14,645 bases of DNA from assembly GCF_048388525.1 (NCBI RefSeq), contig NZ_DBGCTQ010000061.1:1-14645 (forward strand), in the 5' to 3' direction. Position 1 is the first letter of the stretch. Each line of letters starts with the position of its first letter. Of this stretch, positions 14,135-14,645 are shown one piece after another. The position numbers and the translations under genes were made by a program. The notes below the pieces were generated by a model that made no database searches, was not told the DNA's origin, and saw nothing but the letters and a program-made list of their open reading frames with translations. The stretch comes from BQOK01 sp048388525 (GTDB taxonomy: Bacteria > Bacillota > Clostridia > Oscillospirales > Ruminococcaceae).

Positions 14135-14159
14135 AAAGAGCAAGCTACACTTGCTTTTT
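14135..14159 (+). terminator. Probable terminator of the blaI-like/M56 operon
   Basis: AGCAAG (14139-14144) and CTTGCT (14150-14155) form a 6-bp stem around CTACA. A-T pairs on the outside (with one G-U) extend it, and TTTTT (14155-14159) follows directly. It starts ten bases after the M56 stop. The stem is short for so GC-rich a genome, so termination may be partial. Confidence 0.55.
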
Positions 14160-14185
14160 GAAGCTTTTCCCCCAAGAAAAGCGAC

Positions 14186-14245
14186 GCCCCGGCCACGCCC
14201 GCACAGGCGTGGACGGGGCACCTCTTGGCTGCCCTGCCGCAGGGC
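14186..14245. repeat. Two GC-rich hairpins between the M56 gene and the next gene
   Basis: The first hairpin has arms 14186-14199 and 14206-14219 (14 bp with one mismatch, loop CGCACA). The second is GCCCTG-CCG-CAGGGC (14231-14245, perfect). Neither is followed by a T tract, so they are not ordinary terminators. They may form the leader of the next gene or be a dispersed palindromic repeat. Confidence 0.4.
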
Positions 14246-14305
14246 GGGGCTAAAGAAAAACCAGAAGGGAGGGCGGACAAGCTGCCGATCCAGGAAAAAG
14301 AACAA

Positions 14306-14645
14306 GTGAACGAGCGGCAGGCCCAGGCGGAAAGCCGGGCCTCCGGGCCGGAACAGGGGCCGAGCCGCTCGGCGGCGCTGCGCCGCAGGCTTTTGCAAAG
14401 GCTGGACCCCCTGGTGCGCTGGGCCAAGCAAAAGCCCCAGACTGCAGCGGCGGGAGAATTTTTATACAACGTGGGCTTTTGGGGCGAGTACAGCGCGCTG
14501 CGTTTTGCGCGCATGGTGCGCGCCGGCACAAAAAACCTGGGCGCACGGCTTCTTTCAGTACTTAAAAAGACGGGAAGCTACCTGGGGGGCGCGCTGCTCA
14601 CGGGCTGGCGCGAACTCACCGCCCCCTTTACCCGGTTTTGGAGCG
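14306..14645 (+). CDS. Start of an unidentified basic protein, cut by the window end
   Basis: The frame is open from 14162 to the end of the window. Starting at GTG 14306 it gives 113 residues: a charged, low-complexity opening (Gln, Glu, Arg, Ser), then a more ordered stretch, FLYNVGFWGEYSALRFARMV (about 52-71) and later GTKNLGARLLSVLKKTGSYL, with many Arg/Lys and aromatic residues. It looks like a cytoplasmic N-terminal tail ahead of something larger; I recognise no family. The start is uncertain: GTG 14306 has only AGGA ten bases before it, a strong GGAGGG (14268-14273) stands eight bases before a CTG at 14282, and TTG 14225 is also in frame. It is real coding sequence judged by GC-rich third positions and the long open frame in the same direction as its neighbours. 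Its context next to a wall-sensing protease is only suggestive. Confidence 0.55.
   Translation, partial: MNERQAQAESRASGPEQGPSRSAALRRRLLQRLDPLVRWAKQKPQTAAAGEFLYNVGFWGEYSALRFARMVRAGTKNLGARLLSVLKKTGSYLGGALLTGWRELTAPFTRFWS

Noticed and set aside
1..14645. CRISPR arrays, tRNA or rRNA genes, insertion sequences
   Set aside because: I saw no regularly spaced repeats, no cloverleaf or rRNA sequence, and no transposase or integrase reading frame.

Overview
The window suggests a chromosomal segment of a GC-rich, low-oxygen, spore-forming Firmicute of the Clostridia, probably of the Oscillospiraceae/Ruminococcaceae type. The reasons are a SpoIIE sporulation phosphatase, a clostridial AbrB-type regulator with a C-terminal Cys pair set, strong AGGAGG-type ribosome binding sites, and sigma-A promoters close to consensus. 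The genus cannot be named from the sequence. Two compositional blocks are obvious by eye: bases 1 to about 2,700 are AT-rich, and everything from about 2,900 onward is very GC-rich with many C/G-ending codons.

Region 1 (1-2673, AT-rich, plus strand) holds an anti-phage defence pair that looks like Hachiman: the C-terminal part of HamA (DUF1837, a PD-(D/E)XK-type nuclease, cut off by the window edge) overlapping a complete SF2 helicase, HamB. A 284-base gap with a perfect 14-bp inverted repeat separates it from the GC-rich backbone, so the pair was probably acquired horizontally.

Region 2 (2958-7062, minus strand) reads, in transcription order: an MBOAT membrane O-acyltransferase and its GTG-started SGNH-hydrolase-like partner (a DltB/DltD or AlgI/AlgJ-like pair, probably acylating an envelope polymer or exported glycan), then trpS, then an abrB-like regulator. 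trpS and abrB each have their own promoter; the abrB promoter is a perfect TTGACA-17-TATAAT.

Region 3 (7141-11220, plus strand) holds gltX, divergent from the MBOAT gene with both promoters packed in about 170 bases, then a strong terminator, then spoIIE, ending in a bidirectional terminator shared with the converging gene of region 4.

Region 4 (11227-14645) holds a minus-strand gene for a small low-complexity lipoprotein and, divergent from it, a BlaI/MecI-type repressor followed six bases later by a BlaR1-like M56 metalloprotease. In place of the penicillin-binding sensor of classical BlaR1, the M56 protein carries a Pro-rich linker, a G5-like domain and an M23 (LytM) domain, in which one conserved histidine is glutamine. 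Two BlaI-type dyads sit on the repressor's own promoter. This looks like a self-regulated cell-wall-sensing protease/repressor switch. It is the most unusual system in the window, although M56-M23 fusions are known as a protein family. The last 340 or so bases begin another gene of unknown function that runs off the window.
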